Both the position numbers and the translations under genes were made by a program. Below, piece after piece: positions 37,214 to 45,246 of a DNA stretch of 64,000 nucleotides (position 1 is the first letter of the stretch; each line of letters starts with the position of its first letter). The DNA is from an uncultured Bacteroides sp. (GTDB lineage Bacteria; Bacteroidota; Bacteroidia; Bacteroidales; Bacteroidaceae): assembly GCA_949296575.1 (NCBI GenBank), contig CASFPE010000035.1:1-64000 (forward strand). The letters run 5' to 3'. The notes beneath the pieces are model-generated. The model was not told the origin of the DNA. It worked only from the letters and a program-made list of their open reading frames with translations, and searched no databases.

Positions 37214-38113
37214 TTACACCAAAGCACGAATCAATTCCTCCCGGTCGCCGTAAAGCAAATCGATGACCGGCAGTTCTATCATGGTGTAGCAACCCGGCTG
37301 TTGCTTCATGGCAGCGCGGGCCACGCCGACCAGCACCTGCGCCGTCAAAGCCGGATTGTTGATGCGCATGTTAAATTCAAACAACTGGTTCTGCGTCTTT
37401 CCCGACACGCCCTTGCGGGTGAGGTTCACGCCATGCCCCATGTCCAACAAATCGTCCACGCAAGGCACTTGGATGACATGGGTCTCATCGTGCGCAAAAT
37501 ACTCATCTTTCTTGATGGCTTCCGCCACTTTCGCGAACTCATACCCGTCCTTCAGTTCAATATAGACCATGCGACGGTGGATGCCCGTGCCGGTCGGAAT
37601 GGTCATGGACAAGGCAGCTTTCACGCCCTCAATGGCTTTCACGGCCACCGTATGCCCCATGCTCATGCCCGGCCCGAAGTTTGTGTAAGTAATTCCTTTC
37701 GGGGCAATGGCCTGAAGCAAGGCACGCACCACCGAGTCGCTGCCCGGATCCCATCCCGCAGAAATCACAGAAACCGTCCCATGTTGCTTTGCCACCGCGC
37801 CCAACTCCCGGCGCAATGCCACAATGTCCGTGTGGATGTCGAAACTGTCCACCGTATGGATGCCCAAAGAAAGGATGTCTTTGGCGTATTCTTCCACGCT
37901 GCGGGTGGGCGTTGCCAATATAGCCACGTCCACATCGTTCAGTTCACGGATGTTCTTCACTACCGGACAAGTCTCCAACTCTGCCGGTTTGTTTTCCGCG
38001 CCGTTGCGGCGAACCACTCCTGCCAATTCAAAGTCGGGGGCTGCGTTTACCGCATCCAACACATAATGCCCGATATTGCCATATCCCACAATGGCTGCTC
38101 TAATCTTTTTCAT
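37214..38113 (-). CDS. ddh: meso-Diaminopimelate D-dehydrogenase
   Basis: The 299-residue NADPH enzyme makes meso-diaminopimelate in one step from tetrahydrodipicolinate, for lysine and peptidoglycan. The Rossmann motif GYGNIGHYV (10-18) and the family segments [19 protein letters not shown] and [17 protein letters not shown] are present. A -7 box TACTTTTG (minus strand, 38157-38164) lies 44 bases upstream. It shares the bidirectional terminator with mdh. Confidence 0.94.
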   Translation of the reverse strand: MKKIRAAIVGYGNIGHYVLDAVNAAPDFELAGVVRRNGAENKPAELETCPVVKNIRELNDVDVAILATPTRSVEEYAKDILSLGIHTVDSFDIHTDIVALRRELGAVAKQHGTVSVISAGWDPGSDSVVRALLQAIAPKGITYTNFGPGMSMGHTVAVKAIEGVKAALSMTIPTGTGIHRRMVYIELKDGYEFAKVAEAIKKDEYFAHDETHVIQVPCVDDLLDMGHGVNLTRKGVSGKTQNQLFEFNMRINNPALTAQVLVGVARAAMKQQPGCYTMIELPVIDLLYGDREELIRALV

Positions 38114-38253
38114 TTCTTATTCATTTAATCAGTTTCAAATTTCTTCTTTCACGGCGCAAAAGTAAGCATTTTGCACGAGTTATCAGGAAATCACGTGTAA
38201 ATATTCACAAAACAACGGCACAATGCAGAATGTTTTTACAAAAATTTCCCGCC

Positions 38254-38289
38254 CCGCGCTTGCATTCTTGCAATTTCTTCGTAGCTTTG
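38254..38289 (+). promoter_or_regulatory. Promoter repeat A, upstream of the lipoprotein-helicase genes
   Basis: CTTG (38259-38262) and TAGCTTTG (38282-38289) are exactly 19 bases apart. The whole 36-base stretch matches 43491-43526 at 33 positions, including GCGCTTGCATTC and TTTCTTCGTAGCTTTG. The transcript would have a leader of about 180 bases. Confidence 0.7.
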
Positions 38290-38292
38290 TGG

Positions 38293-38316
38293 GCAGGCAA
38301 GGCATGCCTTGCCTGC
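38293..38316. repeat. Perfect 24-bp palindrome at the predicted transcript start
   Basis: GCAGGCAAGGCA is followed immediately by its reverse complement. It begins four bases after the -7 box of promoter repeat A, so it covers the first transcribed bases. It could be an operator or form a 5'-terminal RNA hairpin. Confidence 0.85.
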
Positions 38317-38474
38317 TGACATATTGGATATTAAGAAGCGTTATGCTCATCTTGTAGTTAGAAAACCTGAGAAACTTTCTAAAAAAGATACAAGGATTTG
38401 CATGGCTGTTTCCGCGCATATGCATGTTTCGTGCAAGTATCATACGATTATAGTTAAACTTAAATAGCAAACTT

Positions 38475-39149
38475 ATGAAGAAAATCGTTGTTATCTTATC
38501 AATCTGTGCAGTAGCATTCATAATAGCTTCTTGCACTCCCTCTAATGAGGAAAAAGCCGAGAAACTAATTAAAGAAACGCTTAAAGATTATCTCTACCAT
38601 CCAGATTCCTATGAACCAATAACAACAAGGATTGATAGCATGTTCATTGATGCGTCCACGATCGAACCTATTATGGAAATCAGTAATGAAATTAAAGATT
38701 TGATTTCAAAAATAAACGGATGTGAAAGAAAAATTGAATTTGCTGAAACCGCTATGGATATCTATGCTCCTGATGGTTATTCTTCTCAGTTTTCTCGCGG
38801 AGAGTATGCACGAGCAAAAAAAGAAAAAAAGGAAGCCAAATCTGATTTAGATAAATATTCAAAGAAACTTTCAGAAGAACTTGCATCCCTAAAAAAGAAT
38901 GTTGCCAAATACCACAAAGGAGAGTTTACCGGTTGGGCTGTAATTCATAGATTTAAGAGCCTTAATGGCGCAGGCACTATGAATGTCCCGGGAGAAATGA
39001 TTTTCTTTTGCGACGAGAATTTCACAACTTGTGTTGGTTATGAAAGTGAAAAGATTGATGACTTTGCTAAAATTTTAGATACCGTAAATGAAGCCACTTC
39101 TGATGAAGATATAATAGATTACTTCGAAGAAAATCGTTTTTCATTCTAA
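38475..39149 (+). CDS. Lipoprotein of unknown function with a coiled-coil centre
   Basis: The 224-residue protein has a lipoprotein signal (AFIIASC, Cys about 20), then a helical region. Residues 108-140 (ARAKKEKKEAKSDLDKYSKKLSEELASLKKN) are strongly coiled-coil, and a small beta-rich domain follows (GWAVIHRFKSLNGAGTMNVPGEMIFFCDENF). I do not recognise a named domain; similar lipoproteins occur in Bacteroidales. It is AT-rich relative to the chromosome. It lies 65 bases before the helicase gene on the same strand and probably shares its transcript. Confidence 0.7.
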   Translation: MKKIVVILSICAVAFIIASCTPSNEEKAEKLIKETLKDYLYHPDSYEPITTRIDSMFIDASTIEPIMEISNEIKDLISKINGCERKIEFAETAMDIYAPDGYSSQFSRGEYARAKKEKKEAKSDLDKYSKKLSEELASLKKNVAKYHKGEFTGWAVIHRFKSLNGAGTMNVPGEMIFFCDENFTTCVGYESEKIDDFAKILDTVNEATSDEDIIDYFEENRFSF

Positions 39150-39214
39150 TTCTTCGCCTTTTAACAAAGTTGATTTTTCAATAACACTTCCAACGGCAAA
39201 TCATCCTTATTCTT

Positions 39215-41833
39215 ATGTTGCTATTATTTTGGGGAGGGATTTGTATCATTGCCATTTTAGCTGTTGCAATAGGCATGATACGAACAGGCTTAAAAAAGAA
39301 ATCCCAAAACCTATCTGAACAAATAGCAACAACAGTTTCTTACAGAAAACGGCAAGAAACCAGAGAAAAAGAATTTAGGCAAAATAACGATAGCTTCTTC
39401 ATTGACATTGAAACTGATTTAAAGAACAATTTCCATAACCAAATAATATCTTCCTCAGAAGAAAAACAGTTCATCAACTATTACAGGGAATATTATCATG
39501 AAGCCCATTCCCTATTAAGAAAACTTGAAGCATTCTGCATCAAGCCTTCAACGACAATCACAAAATTCACAAATGATTTCGGAAACATCCACTCAATTGT
39601 CAAAAGACATAATGAGCAGGTTATCCAAGACATTCTTAATACCTACAAAGACTTTTTCGACCATTGCCTAAAATACCCATTAGACAAACAACAAAGGCGT
39701 TCAATCGTGTCCGAGGAAGACAATTGTTTGGTGGTTAGTAGTGCTGGAAGCGGAAAAACATCATCCATCGTAGGAAAGGTAAGGTATCTGATTGACATCA
39801 AACACATCAGTCCTCAAAACATTCTTCTTATCAGCTATACAAACAAAGCTGCTGGCGAATTAACGGAGAGGATGGACATTGCAGAACTAAGAGGGTACAC
39901 TTTTCATAAACTTGCCATTGACATCATCGGGAAAGTGACAGGACAGAAGCCATCCATCTGCGACAACACAGACGCACTGTTTGTGGAAATTTATCATAGG
40001 CTATTGGAAGATGAGGATTTCAAAAAGAGCATCGTCGAATACTTTGTTGACTATCAGGTGCAAGAAGCGGATTGGGAGCGTCGTAAGAATGAACGCAAAC
40101 AGCAACTCTCCGAATTGAAAGAAGTACGCTTGAAAGCCCAATTTCCCGACATGGACGGGAAAACTATTTATGTTCGTAGTGAACAGGAGCAGAAAATCTG
40201 TTTTGTATTATCTTCTTTGGGTGTGAATTTCAGGTATGAAGAGCCTTATGAACATCCATTGGCAGATGAAATGCACTCGCAATACAAACCCGATTTTTCC
40301 ATTTACTTTGAGCAGGATGGCAAGACAAAGCGTATTTATTTAGAGCATTTTGGCGTGGACGAACATGGGCTTGTCCCCACATGGTTTGCAAAAGACAAAG
40401 GCATTACTTATGAAGAAGCAAACCAAAAATACAATGACGGAATAACATGGAAAAAAGCAGCCCATGAGAAGTTTCGGACTGTATTGCTGACAACTTCAAG
40501 TGCTGATTTCCATTATTCAGATATTCGGCATACATTAAAAGCTTCGTTGGAAAAGGTTGGTGTTCCTGTCCAAGAAAAGACCGATGCCGAATTATATGAT
40601 ATGGTTCTTCCTCCAAAAAGCAAGCAGGAAAAGGCTTTCATTCGACTTGTCGTGACTTTTGCGACATTGATTAAGTCAAGCTGCAAGTCTATACAAGAAG
40701 TCTTGAAACAGGCTAAAAATGTTGGAGACGAGCGCAGCCTATTCATTATCAAGAGAATATTTCAGCCTGTTTATGAACGGTACATTGAAGAATTGAAAAA
40801 CAGCAATCAGATAGACTTTACCGACGCTATCCTGCAAGCTACGGAAATATGCCGTTCTTCCCATCCTGTAAGGTATGAATATATTATCGTTGACGAGTTC
40901 CAAGACATATCAGTTGACCGCTACAATTTCCTGAAAGTACTCCGAGAAGGCAATCCTCCTGCAAAATTGTATTGTGTGGGCGATGATTGGCAATCCATAT
41001 ACCGCTTTTCAGGAAGTGACATGGCTCTTTTCAATCAATTCCCGGATTATTTCGGTTCCACAGAAATCAATAGAATTGAGACGACATACCGTTTTGGAGA
41101 ACCTTTGGTAAGCCTGTCCTCGCAATTCATTCAACGGAATAAAGCACAGCTAAAAAAGGATATACACCCATTCAATCCACAAACCAAAACCGAATTACAA
41201 TTCTGCGCTTATGAACGGCGTGACTATTGTAACGCTATCGGACAATTGGTTGCATCTATTCCTGCGGATAAATCCATCTTTTTGTTAGGGCGGTATTCCT
41301 TTGACGATTACTATTTGTCATTTCTATACAAATCAGTGAAAGAGGGCAATCGCTTTTACTATTTCATTGGAGACAGGAAGATTGAATTCTTGACTGTCCA
41401 TAAATCCAAAGGTCTTGAAGCGGACTATGTGATAATACTCCAATGCAATAAAGACACCTATGGCTTCCCCTCAATGGTAAGTGATGACCCTGTTCTTGAT
41501 TATGTCCTGACTAAAAGCGACCAATATCCGTATGGTGAAGAACGCAGATTGTTTTATGTGGCTATTACCAGAGCAAAAATAAAGACATTCGTTCTTTATG
41601 ACAGACGTTTTCCATCCGTTTTTGTTGACGAGTTCTTACACCCTGAAAAGGTCACGGAAGAAAGTTATGCTAAGCATCCCAATGCTAATAAGAAATGGAC
41701 ACGCAGTGCTGACAAATTCCTACTCACTCTTTACCATGAAGGAAAGAGTATAAAGTACATCGCAGAGAAAATGGGAAGAAGTCAAACCTCCATCGTTATG
41801 CGAATAGGGAAATTAGAAGGTAAGCAATCATAG
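39215..41833 (+). CDS. Membrane-anchored UvrD/Rep-like SF1 helicase with a nuclease-like insert
   Basis: The 872-residue protein starts with one membrane helix (about 3-24), then a coiled region. Helicase motifs follow: Walker A SSAGSGKTSS (175-184), DEFQD (560-564), GDDWQSIYRFSGSD (589-602), VHKSKGLEADYVII (728-741) and RRLFYVAITRAK (777-788). Between motifs Ia and II, residues about 322-400 hold YKPDFSIY...IYLEHFG, which resembles a PD-(D/E)xK nuclease-like insert seen in helicase IV-type proteins. The C-terminal 45 residues (828-872) look like a helix-turn-helix (SIKYIAEKMGRSQTSIVMRIG). A helicase tethered to the membrane is unusual. The AT-rich setting beside toxin genes suggests a defence or mobile role, but this is not proven. 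Confidence 0.85.
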   Translation: MLLLFWGGICIIAILAVAIGMIRTGLKKKSQNLSEQIATTVSYRKRQETREKEFRQNNDSFFIDIETDLKNNFHNQIISSSEEKQFINYYREYYHEAHSLLRKLEAFCIKPSTTITKFTNDFGNIHSIVKRHNEQVIQDILNTYKDFFDHCLKYPLDKQQRRSIVSEEDNCLVVSSAGSGKTSSIVGKVRYLIDIKHISPQNILLISYTNKAAGELTERMDIAELRGYTFHKLAIDIIGKVTGQKPSICDNTDALFVEIYHRLLEDEDFKKSIVEYFVDYQVQEADWERRKNERKQQLSELKEVRLKAQFPDMDGKTIYVRSEQEQKICFVLSSLGVNFRYEEPYEHPLADEMHSQYKPDFSIYFEQDGKTKRIYLEHFGVDEHGLVPTWFAKDKGITYEEANQKYNDGITWKKAAHEKFRTVLLTTSSADFHYSDIRHTLKASLEKVGVPVQEKTDAELYDMVLPPKSKQEKAFIRLVVTFATLIKSSCKSIQEVLKQAKNVGDERSLFIIKRIFQPVYERYIEELKNSNQIDFTDAILQATEICRSSHPVRYEYIIVDEFQDISVDRYNFLKVLREGNPPAKLYCVGDDWQSIYRFSGSDMALFNQFPDYFGSTEINRIETTYRFGEPLVSLSSQFIQRNKAQLKKDIHPFNPQTKTELQFCAYERRDYCNAIGQLVASIPADKSIFLLGRYSFDDYYLSFLYKSVKEGNRFYYFIGDRKIEFLTVHKSKGLEADYVIILQCNKDTYGFPSMVSDDPVLDYVLTKSDQYPYGEERRLFYVAITRAKIKTFVLYDRRFPSVFVDEFLHPEKVTEESYAKHPNANKKWTRSADKFLLTLYHEGKSIKYIAEKMGRSQTSIVMRIGKLEGKQS

Positions 41834-41900
41834 AAACATCCGTGTTCACTTTGTCCAATAAATTGTGTTACATTTGTGCCAAACATTATCCAAGCAACCG

Positions 41901-42626
41901 ATGAAGAAACTTTGTTTGATTCTTGCGCTTTTGCATGCTGCGCTTTGCCAAGCACAGACTTTCATTTTCCCGGAGGACGAATCCATTTTCACGGAATACA
42001 ACGATGGGCGGCTTTGGGCATACCGGGAAACAGATGGATGCGTGGTGGGGCTTACATGCTTTGAAGAACTCGATGATTACGGCAGGTTCTACCAAATCCA
42101 TGTGTTCGTGAAAAACATCGGCAACCAGTCCTTCATCTTTTGGCCGGACAGCATCTCCGCTGACATAAAAACAAAAAGAGAAAACATTCAAACTCTTCCT
42201 GTATATACCCATGAAGAATTTCAAAAGAAAATGCAACGTACACAAACATTAGTAATGGCTTTATATGGAATATCTGCCGGACTTAACGCCGGAATGGCGG
42301 GACATTCCACATCCTATTCTACAACTTATTCGCCATACGGGTATCCTTACACAACCATTACACACCATTATGATGCCAATGCTGCATATCAAGCAAACCT
42401 TGCCGCTACCAATCAAATACTGACATTAGGGGAGATGATGGAAAATGACCGTGAAATACGCAAAGAAGGTTACTTGAAAACAACCACCATTTATCCCGAT
42501 GAAGCCATCGTGGGGCACATGAACATCCGATACAAGAAAGGACGAACCTTGACCGTTCACATCCCCATCAACGGGCGCACATACAGCTTCAGTTGGGATG
42601 TGAGCAAGAAAAAGAGGAGCAAGTGA
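41901..42626 (+). CDS. Secreted protein of unknown function
   Basis: The 241-residue protein has a clear signal peptide (MKKLCLILALLHAALCQAQ). A domain with FEELDDYGRFYQIHVFVKNIGNQSFIFWPDSI and a Ser/Tyr/His-rich low-complexity stretch (about 125-160) follow, then a basic C-terminus. A -7-like box TACATTTG is at 41869-41876, so the ATG at 41901 is preferred over an ATG at 41865. No family was recognised. It follows the helicase gene by 67 bases and may be separately transcribed. Confidence 0.65.
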   Translation: MKKLCLILALLHAALCQAQTFIFPEDESIFTEYNDGRLWAYRETDGCVVGLTCFEELDDYGRFYQIHVFVKNIGNQSFIFWPDSISADIKTKRENIQTLPVYTHEEFQKKMQRTQTLVMALYGISAGLNAGMAGHSTSYSTTYSPYGYPYTTITHHYDANAAYQANLAATNQILTLGEMMENDREIRKEGYLKTTTIYPDEAIVGHMNIRYKKGRTLTVHIPINGRTYSFSWDVSKKKRSK

Positions 42627-42658
42627 AGCCTGTTTCCCGCAACACCCTTTCCTGCTTT

Positions 42659-43060
42659 TCAAATATTCTGGAGAATCAAATCGGCACTAAGGTGCAAGTC
42701 CGTATAAAGTTTTTTGGCCAAAGTGGCCGATATTTTCCTCTTGCCGTTCATGATTTGGCTGAACACTGATTCATTCAAGCCCAAGAATGCCGCCGCATCT
42801 TTGCGCTTCATTCCCCTCGAATAAAAGTAATCTTCCACCGCTCTTATCAACGGGCTTTTAGTTTTCAGGGGAATGATGTTCAGGTAGTTGTCTTCATACT
42901 CAGCACTCATCTTTGCGAGACGGCTTATTTCACGGATATATTCATTATCCGCATCAGGCTCCAGCATCCCTTTTTTCGTTGCTTCACACACAAGTTCATT
43001 CACACGGCAGCGCACTGCATCGTATTGCTCCCGCGTTGTAATTGGGTTTATATCCGTCAT
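42659..43060 (-). CDS. higA: HigA-type antitoxin (XRE helix-turn-helix)
   Basis: The 133-residue protein carries an XRE domain (RGMKRKDAAAFLGLNESVFSQIMNGKRKISATLAKKLYTDL) in its C-terminal half, and an N-terminal helical region with the REQYDAVRCRVNELV start usual in Bacteroidales HigA. It would bind and neutralise HigB and repress the operon. Toxin-before-antitoxin order is characteristic of higBA. Met codons at 43072 and 43063 are alternative starts. Confidence 0.85.
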   Translation of the reverse strand: MTDINPITTREQYDAVRCRVNELVCEATKKGMLEPDADNEYIREISRLAKMSAEYEDNYLNIIPLKTKSPLIRAVEDYFYSRGMKRKDAAAFLGLNESVFSQIMNGKRKISATLAKKLYTDLHLSADLILQNI

Positions 43061-43100
43061 CATAATTACCATACATTAAAACCAACTATTAACTCATTTC

Positions 43101-43397
43101 CTAAATCACAGAACAATCCTTGATTTTATCATACTCTGCATGCGTGCCAACAAACCGCAACTCCATAACTCCGCCCACAAACAAAACCACTGCAATTATC
43201 CTATAATTATTCCCACTAATATTAAAAATATAACGTCCATTTCCCACGTAATCTGCCGAAGGAAAGCATTTTTTCAAATCCTGATGGTTCCTCCAAACAG
43301 CCTGTGCCACAACTTCAACCCATTTGTTAATCGGCCTTACTGCCCTTGAATGCCGTTGCACAAAATCATCTAATATTAGCTTGTTTGATATTAACAT
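43101..43397 (-). CDS. higB: HigB-type mRNA interferase toxin
   Basis: The 98-residue protein matches the HigB_toxin family: INKWVEVVAQAVWRNHQDLKKCFPSADYVGNGRYIFNISGNNYRIIAVV, then the RFVGTHAEYDKI ending typical of ribosome-dependent RelE-fold mRNA interferases. The ATG at 43395-43397 is chosen because the promoter at 43418-43449 lies just upstream; longer frames run through it. It precedes higA by 40 bases. Confidence 0.88.
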   Translation of the reverse strand: MLISNKLILDDFVQRHSRAVRPINKWVEVVAQAVWRNHQDLKKCFPSADYVGNGRYIFNISGNNYRIIAVVLFVGGVMELRFVGTHAEYDKIKDCSVI

Positions 43398-43417
43398 GCT
43401 TCCCCAAAAATATATTG

Positions 43418-43449
43418 CAAATATATGCAAGATTTTACTTTTGTGCAAA
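43418..43449 (-). promoter_or_regulatory. higBA promoter
   Basis: On the minus strand TTTG (43446-43449) and TATATTTG (43418-43425) are separated by 20 bases. The predicted leader is about 15 bases. Confidence 0.7.
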
Positions 43450-43454
43450 TATTC

Positions 43455-43470
43455 TTTGCAAAATTGCAAA
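43455..43470. promoter_or_regulatory. Inverted repeat, candidate HigA operator
   Basis: TTTGCAAAATTGCAAA has two 7-base arms (TTTGCAA/TTGCAAA) around two bases. It sits between the higBA promoter and the divergent promoter repeat B, where a repressor could act on both. The assignment to HigA is inference. Confidence 0.5.
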
Positions 43471-43490
43471 GCTCGCAAGATTTTCCGCTT

Positions 43491-43526
43491 CCGCGCTTGC
43501 ATTCCTGCTTTTTCTTCGTAGCTTTG
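43491..43526 (+). promoter_or_regulatory. Promoter repeat B, upstream of the caspase/CHAT-like gene
   Basis: CTTG (43496-43499) and TAGCTTTG (43519-43526) have 19-base spacing, and the 36-base block is 33/36 identical to promoter repeat A at 38254-38289. The start codon is about 20 bases downstream. Confidence 0.75.
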
Positions 43527-43546
43527 AAGAATAAAACATCCACACC

Positions 43547-44107
43547 ATGAAACGAATCTTTTGCTTGGAGACAGAATGGGAACAGTCTGTGCATGATTTG
43601 AAAAAGAAACCGATTGCAAACACGCTGCTCACTTTCCTTGAAAACACGGACAATGTGCAACAAATTTACCGCAGCGTGGCCACTCCTGTTGACTTTGAAT
43701 ACTACATCAGCCACCTCTACCAAGATGCATACAACAGCTACGACACAGTTTACTTGTGTTTCCACGGTTCGGAACGTTCCATCCATTTTGCAGACAAAAG
43801 CAACATTGATTTGATGGAATTTGCAAAAAAGCATGAGAACATTTTCAAGGGAAGAAATGTCCATTTCGGTTCATGCAGCACACTGCGCATGAAAGAAGAA
43901 GATGCATGCCGGTTCAAGTCATTGACAGGCGCAAGGATGGTCACGGGATACGCCAAAGACGTGAACCTTTTGGACAGCTTCATCTTTGAGCTATGGCTTT
44001 TGCGCACTTTGCTCAGGCATCCCGGCTATGCCGCCGTGAGGTTGCAAAAAACAGCGCAAAAAGAAATGGGGTATTGGGTAGAGCAACTCAAATTCAAAGC
44101 GATATAA
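43547..44107 (+). CDS. Small caspase/CHAT-like protein (DUF6642-like)
   Basis: The 186-residue protein has the two-strand signature of clan CD peptidases: a hydrophobic strand ending in YLCFHGSE (His73-Gly74) and a second, RNVHFGSCSTL, with Cys110 after a small-residue turn. A helix and a further strand-loop (GARMVTGYAKDV) follow, with a helical C-terminus. That His-Gly...Gly-x-Cys spacing of about 37 residues suits caspase/CHAT folds. It resembles the Bacteroidota/Firmicutes family I know as DUF6642. No partner sensor domain is fused. The protease role is inference from motifs, not from a known relative. Confidence 0.6.
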   Translation: MKRIFCLETEWEQSVHDLKKKPIANTLLTFLENTDNVQQIYRSVATPVDFEYYISHLYQDAYNSYDTVYLCFHGSERSIHFADKSNIDLMEFAKKHENIFKGRNVHFGSCSTLRMKEEDACRFKSLTGARMVTGYAKDVNLLDSFIFELWLLRTLLRHPGYAAVRLQKTAQKEMGYWVEQLKFKAI

Positions 44108-44161
44108 GCCTGTGCAAACCTCAGCATTCATACGTGGCATGCAGAAAGCCCCCGCATCTTT

Positions 44162-44214
44162 CCCCATAAAATTGCAAATTTTACCTGTAAAATGCGCCCA
44201 CTTTTCAGGTAAAA
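44162..44214. repeat. Dispersed composite repeat, AT-rich module, copy 2
   Basis: This segment begins CCCCATAAAA like 9506-9559 and has inverted arms TTTTACCTG/CAGGTAAAA around TAAAATGCGCCCAC. It lies about 90 bases before the 22-bp repeat block copy 2, the same order and spacing range as at copy 1. Confidence 0.65.
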
Positions 44215-44305
44215 TTCATGATTCTTCTATATAAAATTCCTGTTCGTCCGGCACGGGTCTTGTGCGCCTTGCCGGACAGGCAGGGAACAGTTCATGCTGC
44301 CATTT

Positions 44306-44390
44306 GCAAAACGTTCCAAGGTTTGAAGCAAAACGTTCCAACGTTTGGGGCAAAACCTTGAAAGGTTTTGCAAAAACCTTTGGGAGCATG
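44306..44390. repeat. 22-bp degenerate tandem repeat block, copy 2
   Basis: Four units of about 22 bases have the core GCAAAACGTTCCAAGGTTT and its variants. The last unit ends GGGAGCATGA, matching GGGACATGCA at copy 1. The block ends 8 bases before the mazG stop codon. Confidence 0.75.
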
Positions 44391-44398
44391 AGCGGCTC

Positions 44399-45181
44399 TT
44401 ATTCCTGCCGCTTGGCCTCGTTCCACAAGGCATCCATTTCTTCCAGTGACATGTCTTTCAGATTCCTGCCTTGTTTCAGTGAATGGTCCTCTACGTAGTT
44501 GAAACGGCGGATGAATTTCTGGTTCGTGCGCTCCAAGGCATTGTCGGGATTGATGCCGTAGAGGCGGGCGGCGTTCACCAAGCTGAACATCACGTCGCCA
44601 AATTCCGCTTCGGCCTTCTCCGGCGACATGGCGGCAACTTCTGCCTGGAACTCGGCGATTTCTTCCTTCACCTTGTCCCACACCTGCTCGCGTTCCTCCC
44701 AGTCGAAGCCCACGTTGCGGGCCTTGTCCTGTATGCGGTAAGCCTTTATCAGCGAAGGGAGCGCGGCAGGCACGCCGCTCAGCACGCGCTTGTTGCCGTC
44801 CTTTTCCTTCAGTTTCAGTTGTTCCCAGTTCTCGCACACCTGTCCGGCGGTCTCGGCCTTCACGGTGCCGAACACGTGCGGATGCCTGTAAATCAGTTTC
44901 TCGCACAGGCGGTCGCACACGTCCTTCATGTCGAAGTCGCCCGTTTCCGAGGCGATTTTCGCGTAGAATGCCACATGCAGCAGCACGTCGCCCAGTTCCT
45001 TGCAGATATCTTTCTTGTCGTCGCGCACCAAAGCGTCGCACAACTCGTAGGTCTCCTCTATCGTGTTGGGGCGCAGGCTCTCGTTGGTCTGCTTGCGGTC
45101 CCACGGGCATTTCTCCCGCAGTTCGTCCAGCACGTCCAAAAACCGCCCGAAGGCTTCCAGCTTTTCTTCTCTCGTATGCAT
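44399..45181 (-). CDS. mazG: Nucleoside triphosphate pyrophosphohydrolase MazG
   Basis: The 260-residue enzyme hydrolyses (d)NTPs to monophosphates and lowers aberrant nucleotides or ppGpp. Two MazG repeats are visible: the first with REKCPWDRKQTNESLRPNTIEETYEL and KELGDVLLHVAFYAK, the second with EFGDVMFSLVNAARLYG and NQKFIRRFNYVE. The E-E-x-x-E and E-x-x-D metal-binding residues are intact. It is a housekeeping gene inside the otherwise accessory island. Confidence 0.92.
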   Translation of the reverse strand: MHTREEKLEAFGRFLDVLDELREKCPWDRKQTNESLRPNTIEETYELCDALVRDDKKDICKELGDVLLHVAFYAKIASETGDFDMKDVCDRLCEKLIYRHPHVFGTVKAETAGQVCENWEQLKLKEKDGNKRVLSGVPAALPSLIKAYRIQDKARNVGFDWEEREQVWDKVKEEIAEFQAEVAAMSPEKAEAEFGDVMFSLVNAARLYGINPDNALERTNQKFIRRFNYVEDHSLKQGRNLKDMSLEEMDALWNEAKRQE

Positions 45182-45246
45182 CTCCTTATTGTTTAAAAAC
45201 CGTGCAAAGTAACGAAATATCGGGGAGAATCCGGCAAGGAAGGAGT

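Noticed and set aside
38285..38467. Open frame of about 60 codons before the lipoprotein gene
   Set aside because: It has no ATG until late, overlaps the palindrome, matches no known protein and is expected by chance in AT-rich DNA.
44292..45110. 272-codon frame on the minus strand overlapping mazG
   Set aside because: Low-complexity Arg/Gly/Pro text in another frame of mazG; it also runs into the repeat block.
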